Part shown: positions 1 through 6,019 of the stretch, piece after piece
Layout: the number at the start of each line of letters is the position of its first letter
Position numbering within the stretch: position 1 is the stretch's first letter
NCBI GenBank assembly: GCA_035630195.1
Contig: DASQLD010000679.1
Location: 1-7,515, forward strand
DNA length: 7,515 nucleotides
Origin: DASQDN01 sp035630195
GTDB lineage: Bacteria; Acidobacteriota; Terriglobia; Bryobacterales; Bryobacteraceae
Reading direction: 5' to 3'
Notes under the pieces: model-generated
Told to the model about the DNA's origin: nothing
What the model saw: the letters and a program-made list of their open reading frames with translations, nothing else
The model's database searches: none
Program-made: the position numbers and the translations under genes

Positions 1-70
1 CCAGGATGCGCCGAAGCCCCTGCCGAAACAGGTTATGGTCGTCAGCGAGCAATATCCGCGTTCCGCTCAA
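1..70 (-). CDS. NarL/LuxR-type response regulator, N-terminal fragment (runs off left edge)
   Basis: Only the first 23 codons are inside the window. Reading leftward from a TTG at 70-68 gives SGTRILLADDHNLFRQGLRR, then IL. This matches the start of a receiver domain: a hydrophobic beta-1 strand, the acidic Asp-Asp pair that binds the metal ion at residues 10-11 (counting the initiator), and an FRQGLRRIL helix typical of NarL/FixJ-family regulators. The phosphorylated aspartate and the DNA-binding domain would lie outside. TTG is chosen because no in-frame ATG or GTG is seen just upstream and a GGAGG sits 7 bases before it (78-82). The start overlaps the kinase stop as TTGA, so the pair is probably translationally coupled. 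The expected role is to receive phosphate from the adjacent kinase and control transcription; target genes cannot be read from the sequence. Confidence 0.85.
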   Translation of the reverse strand, partial: MSGTRILLADDHNLFRQGLRRIL

Positions 71-1446
71 ACATGCACCTCCAAATTTGCGGGACGCTGG
101 GCGCTCTCGACATTTGGCAGCCAGAGCCGCACCCGCGTTCCCTTTTCATTCGCCGATTCAATATCCAATTCGCCGCCAAGGGCGGCAGCACGCTCACGCA
201 TACCCAGAACTCCCAGACTTGCAGGGGAGCGCCGCTCGTTGCGGAATCCGACGCCATCATCCTCGACTTCAACCGTAAGCCCTGAGGCTGTTTGTCTGAC
301 GCGTACACTTACGTTTTGCGCGTGAGAGTGCTTTTCGCAATTTCGAAGCGCCTCCTGCGTGACTCTGTAGACGCAGGTATTCACGGCGTCAGGTAGTGTG
401 GCTCCAAGATTTTCTTCAATGTATTCGCACGGCACCCCGGTACGGCGTGTAAAATCATCGGTCTGCCATTGCAGGGCGGGCCCGAGACCCAGGTCATCGA
501 GCAGCGACGGCCTTAGCAGCAGACTGATGTTTCGAACGGTGCGCACGGTGCGGTCCGCCAGTTCGCGAGCCCGGGTTAGCGGCTCTTTCGCCGGATTATT
601 TTGCAATGTCGACAAAGCTTGCGTAATCTCGATTTTCAAGACCGCGACATTCTGTACGATCTCGTCGTGCAACTCACGCGATAGCCGTGTCCGCTCCTCT
701 TCCTGAATCTCCATCAGCCTGTTCGAAAGATGTTCGAGCTCCACTTTTGCTTGGAGCACTTCCTCGAAGCGGACCGCGGCCTGGCGCTCGAGACCGTCAG
801 AGTATTGAAGGGTAAACCATGCTATTCCGACGGCGCCGAGCAGCGACAACGCGAGAAGCCAAAGGAGTTTGTTGGCCGCAGATGATCGACTGACGGAGAA
901 TTCTTCCTCACTCGCGGTCAATGCGTGATGATTCTCTGTCTCCAACTCCTGAAGAATCTGACCGGCTTTCGTACGTGGCGGTGCAATCTCCCGCTGAACA
1001 AAGGCATACGTTCCAAGACTATCCCTGGCCTGATCGGGCGCAGTCTGCAACGCCCTCCAAAGGTCGTCGATGTTTCGGTCCAACTCCTCAACGGCTTTCG
1101 GATGGGGACTAGATTTCTTGAGTTGCTCGATTAACGGTATGCTCGATTGCCGGAATTGCTGAATTTCGCTCCGGTAGGCCTCTTGCTTGTGTACCGATGG
1201 ATTCAACAGATAGTCGCGGACAGTAATGCCTCCGGCATAAAGCAGGCGTCGAAGACTCGTGACGGCTTCCTGCTCCTGCACGTAGTGGCGATGGATAGCG
1301 ACACTCCGCTGCGAGAAGCTCTCCTGGATCTGATAGGCCAGCGCCGTCGACAGCACAAGCAAAGCGGTGATCACTCCGAAGCCCGTACCGAGCGCCGATC
1401 GCTTACCTCTTGCCATACTCTCATTCTGGCGCAAATCGAAGAACAT
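67..1446 (-). CDS. Membrane sensor histidine kinase, NarL/DesK-type (HisKA_3 + HATPase_c)
   Basis: This 459-aa protein is the sensor of a two-component system. A short cytoplasmic start is followed by a membrane helix (about 21-39), a mostly helical extracytoplasmic segment (about 40-190, resembling a four-helix-bundle sensor without a recognisable ligand pocket), and a second membrane helix (about 193-213). A charged coiled coil (about 218-255) leads to the HisKA_3 dimerisation domain with phosphoacceptor His260 in RELHDEIVQ. The ATP-binding domain follows: N-box EALRNCEKHSHA (Asn369), G1 box DDGVG (396-400) and G2 box GVLGMRERAAALGG (412-425). All catalytic boxes are intact. An alternative start is Met11 (1416); neither start has a strong ribosome site. 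The overlapping downstream gene is its response regulator. It lies 114 bp after the transsulfuration operon on the same strand, which may be coincidence. The signal sensed is unknown. Confidence 0.93.
   Translation of the reverse strand: MFFDLRQNESMARGKRSALGTGFGVITALLVLSTALAYQIQESFSQRSVAIHRHYVQEQEAVTSLRRLLYAGGITVRDYLLNPSVHKQEAYRSEIQQFRQSSIPLIEQLKKSSPHPKAVEELDRNIDDLWRALQTAPDQARDSLGTYAFVQREIAPPRTKAGQILQELETENHHALTASEEEFSVSRSSAANKLLWLLALSLLGAVGIAWFTLQYSDGLERQAAVRFEEVLQAKVELEHLSNRLMEIQEEERTRLSRELHDEIVQNVAVLKIEITQALSTLQNNPAKEPLTRARELADRTVRTVRNISLLLRPSLLDDLGLGPALQWQTDDFTRRTGVPCEYIEENLGATLPDAVNTCVYRVTQEALRNCEKHSHAQNVSVRVRQTASGLTVEVEDDGVGFRNERRSPASLGVLGMRERAAALGGELDIESANEKGTRVRLWLPNVESAQRPANLEVHV
78..82 (-). 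promoter_or_regulatory. Ribosome binding site deciding the TTG start of the response regulator
   Basis: The minus strand reads GGAGG here, inside the last codons of the histidine kinase gene, 7 bases before the TTG at 70-68. An ATG at 74-72 is closer, but its frame closes after ten codons, while the TTG frame carries the receiver-domain sequence. The site therefore supports the non-ATG start. Confidence 0.7.
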
Positions 1447-1560
1447 GGCTGCTATACCTACTCTCGTGCTTGTGACCTGGTAGACACCATACGGAAACCT
1501 CTGTATCGCCTGTACAGAATTCGGGGTATGGCGGACCTGGATTGTTTTCGAACGAGCTGC
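1447..1560 (-). promoter_or_regulatory. Intergenic region upstream of the histidine kinase, with a small palindrome
   Basis: These 114 bp separate the stop of the cystathionine-lyase-type gene from the kinase start. I see no Rho-independent terminator (no GC-rich stem followed by a T run on the minus strand). The most regular element is the 8-bp palindrome CTGTACAG at 1510-1517, with a further CTGTA at 1501-1505, nine bases out of step with the copy inside the palindrome. This could be an operator for the kinase-regulator pair, but so short a palindrome can arise by chance. No -35/-10 pair close to the sigma-70 consensus is convincing. Confidence 0.3.
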
Positions 1561-2712
1561 TTAGCCCAATGCCTGGTTGAGATCTTCTATCAAATCACTG
1601 ACATCCTCTACACCGACGGAAAGGCGAACCAAATTATCAGCGATACCGAGCTGCGCTCGCTGCTCCTGCGGAACGGAGGCGTGCGTCATGATCGCAGGAT
1701 GCTCGATCAGGCTCTCCACCCCACCAAGACTCTCCGCCAAGGCGAATACACGGCAGCGTTCCAGAAACCGTCGCGATTCAGTCAGGCCACCCTTGATCAG
1801 AATCGTGACCATCCCGCCGAAGCCGTTCATTTGGCTCTTGGCGAGGTCATGTTGCGGATGCGATCGCAGCCCCGGATAGATCACCTTCTCGACTGCCGGA
1901 TGCGCGCTTAGCATTTCGGCAACTGCTTGCGCATTGTCGCAATGAGCACGCATCCGCAAATGCAGCGTCTTGAGCCCACGGAGCACCAGGAAGGAATCGA
2001 AGGGCGATGGTACTGCTCCAGTCGCATTCTGGAGGAACGCGATCCGGTCAGTCAGTTCTTTGTTGCCGTGGCCGGTGACGATAATGCCGCCAATGACATC
2101 TGAGTGGCCGTTGAGGTACTTCGTCGCAGAATGCATCACGATGTCAAAGCCGCGCTCAATCGGGCGCTGTAGATATGGACTTGCGAAGGTATTGTCAGCG
2201 ACGGTGATAGCGCCGATGGATTTACCGATCTCCGCGACCCGGCCGAGATCGATCAGCTTGAGCATAGGATTCGACGGGGTTTCGATCCAGATCAGTCTGG
2301 TGCGAGGCGTGGCAGCTTCACGAATCCGATTGGGGTCGCTCATGTCGACATAGGTAAATGTCAGGCCGGCCGACCGTTTTCTTACCCGCTCGAACAACCG
2401 GAATGTCCCGCCATACATGTCGTCCGCGGCGATGACATGGTCCCCTGAGTCCAGCATTTCAAGAATGGTTGAGGTGGCCGCCAGGCCCGAGGCGAATGCA
2501 AAGCCGCGCGAACCGTTCTCGAGCGCCGCAACGCAACCCTCGTAAGCGAACCGCGTTGGGTTCTGGCTGCGGGAGTACTCGTAGCCTTTGTGAACGCCCG
2601 GGCTTTCCTGGACATACGTGCTGGTCGCGTAAATGGGCGTCATGATCGCGCCGGTAGATGGATCGGGCTGCTGGCCCGCGTGAATCGCGAGTGTTCCGAA
2701 TTTGTTTGTCAT
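1561..2712 (-). CDS. Cystathionine gamma-lyase / gamma-synthase family PLP enzyme
   Basis: This 383-aa protein is a full-length cytosolic Cys/Met-metabolism PLP enzyme. Visible signatures are Tyr46-Ser-Arg48 in YEYSRSQNPTR (phosphate contact from the neighbouring subunit), Tyr100 in MYGGTFRLF (stacks on the PLP ring), Asp173 in VADNTFASPY (pairs with the pyridine nitrogen), the PLP lysine Lys198 in SATKYLNGHSD, and ESLGGVESLIEHPAIMTHAS at 327-346. The Glu333-Ser334 pair in that last block is conserved in the CGL/CGS branch. Sequence alone does not cleanly separate lyase (cystathionine to cysteine, 2-oxobutyrate and ammonia) from synthase (O-acyl-homoserine plus cysteine to cystathionine). The preceding cystathionine beta-synthase, 8 bp upstream, favours the lyase role in reverse transsulfuration. 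There is no clear ribosome site before the ATG, so translation probably depends on coupling to the upstream gene. metB and mccB/cth are common names for such genes, but the choice would be a guess. Confidence 0.93.
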   Translation of the reverse strand: MTNKFGTLAIHAGQQPDPSTGAIMTPIYATSTYVQESPGVHKGYEYSRSQNPTRFAYEGCVAALENGSRGFAFASGLAATSTILEMLDSGDHVIAADDMYGGTFRLFERVRKRSAGLTFTYVDMSDPNRIREAATPRTRLIWIETPSNPMLKLIDLGRVAEIGKSIGAITVADNTFASPYLQRPIERGFDIVMHSATKYLNGHSDVIGGIIVTGHGNKELTDRIAFLQNATGAVPSPFDSFLVLRGLKTLHLRMRAHCDNAQAVAEMLSAHPAVEKVIYPGLRSHPQHDLAKSQMNGFGGMVTILIKGGLTESRRFLERCRVFALAESLGGVESLIEHPAIMTHASVPQEQRAQLGIADNLVRLSVGVEDVSDLIEDLNQALG

Positions 2713-2720
2713 TTTGTTCG

Positions 2721-4112
2721 CTATCGTAATCGCCGGCGCATGAAGTTAAGCAAATCCGTGCGCGTTATGAGTCCCACGAAGAGATCTCCGTCCATGATCA
2801 TAGCCACGAGACCCTCATTGAGGATCTCGTAGACGGATTCAATTGAGGCATCGGGCCGCAGGGTTTTCAGTCGTGTCGTCATAGCGCGACTTACCGGCTC
2901 TTTGAATAATTCATCACCACCTTGCACCGCCATGAGTAAGTCAGACTCATCCAGAATGCCGACTGGTTTGCCATCCTGAAGCACTGGCAACTGAGAAATG
3001 TCGGCCATGCGCATGCGTTGATACGCAGTCAGCAGCGAATCGCCGGGAGCCACTGTAATCACTGCGCCCTCTTGGTGACGCCGCAAGATCAGGTCACGAA
3101 GATCACCGGTCTTCGGAAGCTGTATGTATCCCTGGTCGAGCATCCAGAAATCGTTGAACATCTTGGATAGATACTTACTTCCGCTATCACAAACGAAGGT
3201 AACCACTTGCTTCGGATTGCTCTGCTCCCGGCAGTATGCGATGGCCGCCGCGACGAGTGTGCCGCTGGAAGAACCCGAAAGAATACCGGCCTCGCGCAGA
3301 AGAGCACGTGCGGTGTGGAAGCTCTCGGCATCACTAACGGTGTAAGCGCGCCTCACGCGAGAGAGATCGGCAACTGGCGGAATGGCGCTTTGCCCGATGC
3401 CTTCCACTGCATAAGAACCGCCAGGACCCAGCTGCCCGGTTCGCACGTACTCGGCTAGGGATGATCCGGCCGGATCGGCTAGAACGATTTCCGTGTCCGG
3501 ACTAACGCGCGCGAAGAACCGGCTCAGGCCGGTTAGAGTGCCACCAGAACCGACGCCACAGACAACGGCATCGACGTCGCCATCCATCTGTTCCCAGATC
3601 TCCGGACCCGTAGTCTGCTCGTGAGCCAAAGGATTGGCTGGGTTTGAAAACTGATCGACGAACCATGAGTCGGGTGTCGTCTCCGATATGCGGCGGGCGA
3701 GATTGACGTAATTCTCCGGATGATGCTTGTCGACATCGGTTCGCGTAATGCGAACGTCGGCCCCAAGCCCATGAAGATGCTGGATCTTCTCGGTCGACAT
3801 CTTGTCCGGAATCACCACGATCAGATGGTATTTCTTCGCGGCAGCGACCAAGGCGAGTCCCAGGCCCGTGTTGCCCGCCGTTGCTTCGACAATGACACCG
3901 CCCGGCTTCAGCACACTCGAGCGTTCGGCGGCCTCGACCATCGAGACAGCCATGCGGTCCTTGATGGAGCCGCCGGGGTTCTGATTCTCGAGCTTTACGA
4001 ACAGCCGGCATGGGCCGGTATCGAAGTTGGTGATTTCTACGATCGGAGTATTACCAATCAAGCCGAGTAAATTCGTGGCGACTGCAGGTGTTTGCGGATG
4101 AGCCAGCGGCAT
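2721..4112 (-). CDS. cbs: Cystathionine beta-synthase with C-terminal CBS-domain pair
   Basis: The product makes cystathionine from homocysteine and serine using PLP, the first step of reverse transsulfuration. From the chosen ATG it is 463 aa. The fold-type II catalytic core spans about 12-330: Lys51 in NPGGSIKDRM binds PLP, ATAGNTG (78-84) contacts the cofactor or substrate, GVGSGGTLTG (186-195) cradles the PLP phosphate, and SGSSSG (279-284) lies near the pyridine nitrogen. NPANPLAHEQTTGPEIW and DSGSKYLSKMFNDFWM are typical of CBS rather than simple cysteine synthases. Two CBS (Bateman) domains follow at about 337-397 and 404-460 and may bind an adenosyl ligand such as S-adenosylmethionine; this is family knowledge, not visible here. 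There is no N-terminal haem region. An upstream in-frame ATG at 4151 is possible, but GGAGG at 4119-4123 sits 6 bases before this one. The gene is followed after 8 bp by the gamma-lyase-type gene. Confidence 0.93.
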   Translation of the reverse strand: MPLAHPQTPAVATNLLGLIGNTPIVEITNFDTGPCRLFVKLENQNPGGSIKDRMAVSMVEAAERSSVLKPGGVIVEATAGNTGLGLALVAAAKKYHLIVVIPDKMSTEKIQHLHGLGADVRITRTDVDKHHPENYVNLARRISETTPDSWFVDQFSNPANPLAHEQTTGPEIWEQMDGDVDAVVCGVGSGGTLTGLSRFFARVSPDTEIVLADPAGSSLAEYVRTGQLGPGGSYAVEGIGQSAIPPVADLSRVRRAYTVSDAESFHTARALLREAGILSGSSSGTLVAAAIAYCREQSNPKQVVTFVCDSGSKYLSKMFNDFWMLDQGYIQLPKTGDLRDLILRRHQEGAVITVAPGDSLLTAYQRMRMADISQLPVLQDGKPVGILDESDLLMAVQGGDELFKEPVSRAMTTRLKTLRPDASIESVYEILNEGLVAMIMDGDLFVGLITRTDLLNFMRRRLR

Positions 4113-4180
4113 GGGACGCCTCCACAACCATTTTGCCCGACGATAGGACAATAGAAGTATTGGCGTTACGAGCTTCCATC
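4113..4180. promoter_or_regulatory. Divergent promoter region between the transsulfuration operon and the DUF2156-TSUP pair
   Basis: With the chosen starts, two transcription units diverge from these 68 bp, so promoters for both should lie here or just inside the flanking genes. The clearest element is an inverted repeat, CAATA-GAAG-TATTG, at 4149-4162, in an AT-richer pocket suited to an operator or overlapping -10 elements (TATTGT on the minus strand, 4152-4147, is a weak match). TTGCCC at 4133-4138 could be a weak plus-strand -35, but no good -10 lies at the right distance. Placement follows from gene layout; the individual motifs are low confidence. Confidence 0.45.
4119..4123 (-). promoter_or_regulatory. 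Ribosome binding site of the cystathionine beta-synthase gene
   Basis: The minus strand reads GGAGG, 6 bases before the ATG at 4112-4110. It selects this start over the in-frame ATG at 4151, which would add 13 residues (beginning MSYRRAKWLW) not expected at the start of this family. Confidence 0.75.
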
Positions 4181-5284
4181 ATGTCCGTTCGTCGAGCGCG
4201 AGACCTCGTGATGTCATACGGGTGGAATTCCACCTGTTACCAGATCCTCAATCCTGGTATCGAGCATTGGTTTCCCTCTACGATTCCGGCGGTTGTGGGG
4301 TACACACGCCGACATCGTCTGCTGTTGGTCGCCGGCGCTCCAGTGTGCGCTCCTGAGATGCTGGGCAGAGTCAGCCACGAATTTGAAGCTTTCGCGCATC
4401 AGCAGGGCTGTCGAGTCTGTTATGTCTGCGCTGAGGAACGTTTGCGCTCTCTATTCGCCGATTCGACCAGCCACGCAACTATTACTCTGGGCGCTCAGCC
4501 GGTTTGGGACCCACGCAATTGGCAGGCGACTGTCGAAGGCACGAGCGCGATTCGCGCTCAGTTGAACCGTTCGCGCAACAAATCGGTATCTGTGGAAGCG
4601 GTGTCAGCAGAGGAGGCGGCAAGAGAACCCGAGCTTCGAAGAGTTTTGAATGAATGGCTGAGAGCGCGACGTCTTCCCCCGTTACACTTTCTGGTTTCGC
4701 CGCATGTTTTGGAAGGAGACGGAAGCGACCGTGTCGTTTTGGTAGCAAAACACGGTGGTCGGCTGGTGGCGTACCTGGTTGCGTCCCCAGTCGTAGCGAA
4801 AGAAGGATACCTGGTTGAACTCCTGGCCCGAAGTCCTTCCGCTCCCAACGGAACCAGCGAACTGCTCATCGACAATGCGATGCGGCGTTTCGCAGAATAT
4901 GACAAGTCATACGCGACTCTAGGCTTGGTCGCGCTTTCGAACTCTGCCGCGAAAGGCATCCGGAATAATCCTTTGTGGCTCCGGTCGATGATGCAATTTG
5001 CCCGGCTCCATGCGAACAGATTTTATAACTTTCGGGGTCTCGAACATTTTCGGGTGAAGATGTCTCCTCGCGTTTGGGAACCGGTTTACGCCATATCCAA
5101 TGAAAAGCACTTCTCGCCGAGCACGTTGTATAGCATGGGAGCGGCTTTTTCAGGCATTTCGCCACTGGTCGCGATTGGGACCGGCATCATGCATGCGATT
5201 GGTAACGAACTCCGGGGTCGAGTCGGCAAATCTGGAGTCGGCAAATCTGGAGTCGGCAAATCTGGAGTCGGCAAATCTGGATGA
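4181..5284 (+). CDS. DUF2156 / LPG-synthase C-domain (MprF-like aminoacyltransferase) protein with repeat tail
   Basis: From the ATG at 4181 the product is 367 aa and resembles the soluble catalytic domain of MprF, a double-GNAT-like fold that moves an amino acid from aminoacyl-tRNA to phosphatidylglycerol. Family-typical stretches are YGWNSTCYQILNPGIEHWF (13-31), AGAPVCAPEML (51-61), IRAQLNRSRNK (124-134) and FYNFRGLEHFRVKMSPRVWE (281-300). The N-terminal flippase of full MprF is absent. Residues about 311-345 form a moderately hydrophobic segment that could touch the membrane. The last 20 residues are four perfect VGKSG repeats, outside the conserved domain. The frame is open upstream to an ATG at 4088, but that start would run into the divergent CBS gene and lacks family-like sequence; ATG 4211 is a shorter alternative. 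No strong ribosome site precedes 4181. The stop overlaps the next gene's start (ATGA). The substrate is unknown; it need not be a lipid. Confidence 0.82.
   Translation: MSVRRARDLVMSYGWNSTCYQILNPGIEHWFPSTIPAVVGYTRRHRLLLVAGAPVCAPEMLGRVSHEFEAFAHQQGCRVCYVCAEERLRSLFADSTSHATITLGAQPVWDPRNWQATVEGTSAIRAQLNRSRNKSVSVEAVSAEEAAREPELRRVLNEWLRARRLPPLHFLVSPHVLEGDGSDRVVLVAKHGGRLVAYLVASPVVAKEGYLVELLARSPSAPNGTSELLIDNAMRRFAEYDKSYATLGLVALSNSAAKGIRNNPLWLRSMMQFARLHANRFYNFRGLEHFRVKMSPRVWEPVYAISNEKHFSPSTLYSMGAAFSGISPLVAIGTGIMHAIGNELRGRVGKSGVGKSGVGKSGVGKSG
5220..5281 (+). repeat. Perfect 15-bp tandem repeat (four copies) at the end of the DUF2156 gene
   Basis: The unit AGTCGGCAAATCTGG occurs four times without a mismatch at 5221-5280, and the periodicity extends one base on each side. 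In the coding frame each unit encodes Val-Gly-Lys-Ser-Gly. The unit is a multiple of three, so gain or loss of copies would change the tail length without a frameshift. The A at 5281, which begins the next gene's ATG, is also the first base of a would-be fifth unit. The following ATGACAAATCC shares CAAATC with the unit and may be a decayed remnant. Identical copies suggest recent expansion by slippage or recombination. Confidence 0.97.
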
Positions 5285-6018
5285 CAAATCCAGACTGGAC
5301 CACCATTCTAGTCCCGCTCGTGTTGTTCCTCGCCACGGTCATTCGATCGACTTTCGGTTTCGGAGAGGCCCTGATAGCTGTGCCTCTCCTTGCTCTTCTG
5401 ATTCCAGTTGAAGTAGCAGCACCGGTAGCGATGCTGGTTTCCGTTACCGTAGCTATGATTGCAATCGCTCAGGACTGGCGGGAAATTCATGTTCGCAGCG
5501 CCGGTCGGCTGGTGCTGGCCACCGCGTTTGGTATTCCCCTGGGATTGTTGCTGTTGAAGACGGTTTCCGAACCGGTGGTCAAAGCCTTCTTAGGTATCGT
5601 GATTGTCGCTTTCTCCACGTATTCTTTATCTAGTGCCAAACGCCACGAAATTCATAGCGATTATTTGAGCTGGATGTTCGGATTCAGCGCAGGCGTCCTG
5701 GGCGGCGCGTACGGAATGAATGGTCCACCTTTAGTAATCTATGGCTCGTTGCGAGGGTGGTCCCCGACACGGTTTCGCGCGACGCTACAAGGATACTTTC
5801 TTCCTGCCAGCGCTATCGGCATGTGCGGCTACTGGCTTACGGGATTGTGGACCCCCGCCGTGACGCGCTTCTACTTCGTATCCTTGCCCGGCATTTTGAT
5901 AGCAACCTTCTTGGGTCGCGTGATCAACCAAAGATTAAGCGCGGGTCAATTCCTCGTCTATATCCACCTTGGCCTGATCATCATCGGGTCCATTCTGCTA
6001 GCGCAGGCGATGCTTTAG
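5281..6018 (+). CDS. TSUP family (TauE/SafE) membrane permease
   Basis: This 245-aa protein is strongly hydrophobic, with about eight predicted membrane segments, the usual size for the TSUP family. Characteristic motifs occur in both halves: FGFGEALIAVPLLALL (25-40) in the first, and GGAYGMNGPPLVIYGSLRGW (141-160) followed by FRATLQGYFLP (165-175) in the second. Studied members export or import sulfite and C2-C3 organosulfonates, or other sulfur compounds, across the inner membrane. The substrate here cannot be read from the sequence. The ATG shares its bases with the stop of the DUF2156 gene (ATGA). The nearest GGAG is 13 bases upstream inside the tandem repeat, too far for normal initiation, so translation probably relies on termination-reinitiation. 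Its position opposite the transsulfuration operon makes a sulfur-related substrate plausible but not proven. Confidence 0.9.
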   Translation: MTNPDWTTILVPLVLFLATVIRSTFGFGEALIAVPLLALLIPVEVAAPVAMLVSVTVAMIAIAQDWREIHVRSAGRLVLATAFGIPLGLLLLKTVSEPVVKAFLGIVIVAFSTYSLSSAKRHEIHSDYLSWMFGFSAGVLGGAYGMNGPPLVIYGSLRGWSPTRFRATLQGYFLPASAIGMCGYWLTGLWTPAVTRFYFVSLPGILIATFLGRVINQRLSAGQFLVYIHLGLIIIGSILLAQAML

Positions 6019-6019
6019 G

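Noticed and set aside
42..308. 88-codon minus-strand frame spanning the kinase-regulator junction
   Set aside because: It overlaps the kinase C-terminus out of frame. The regulator's real sequence is in a different frame beginning at 70.
1147..1911. 254-codon open frame on the plus strand
   Set aside because: It lies antisense across the kinase 5' end, the intergenic gap and the 3' end of the gamma-lyase-type gene, all with strong family motifs in the opposite frame. Its translation resembles no family I recognise.
3502..4011. 169-codon minus-strand frame inside the cystathionine beta-synthase gene
   Set aside because: It overlaps the catalytic core in another frame. The translation is Arg/Gly-rich and low in order, typical of an out-of-frame reading.
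4088..4180. Longer N-terminus for the DUF2156 protein starting at 4088
   Set aside because: It would overlap the 5' end of the divergent CBS gene, whose start is well supported by a GGAGG, and the extra 31 residues do not look like the family.
5222..5281. Walker A (P-loop) pattern GKSGVGKS in the repeat tail of the DUF2156 protein
   Set aside because: The pattern G-x4-GK[ST] arises automatically when VGKSG is repeated. It sits at the extreme C-terminus without the strand-loop-helix context or a Walker B motif, so it is not a nucleotide-binding site.
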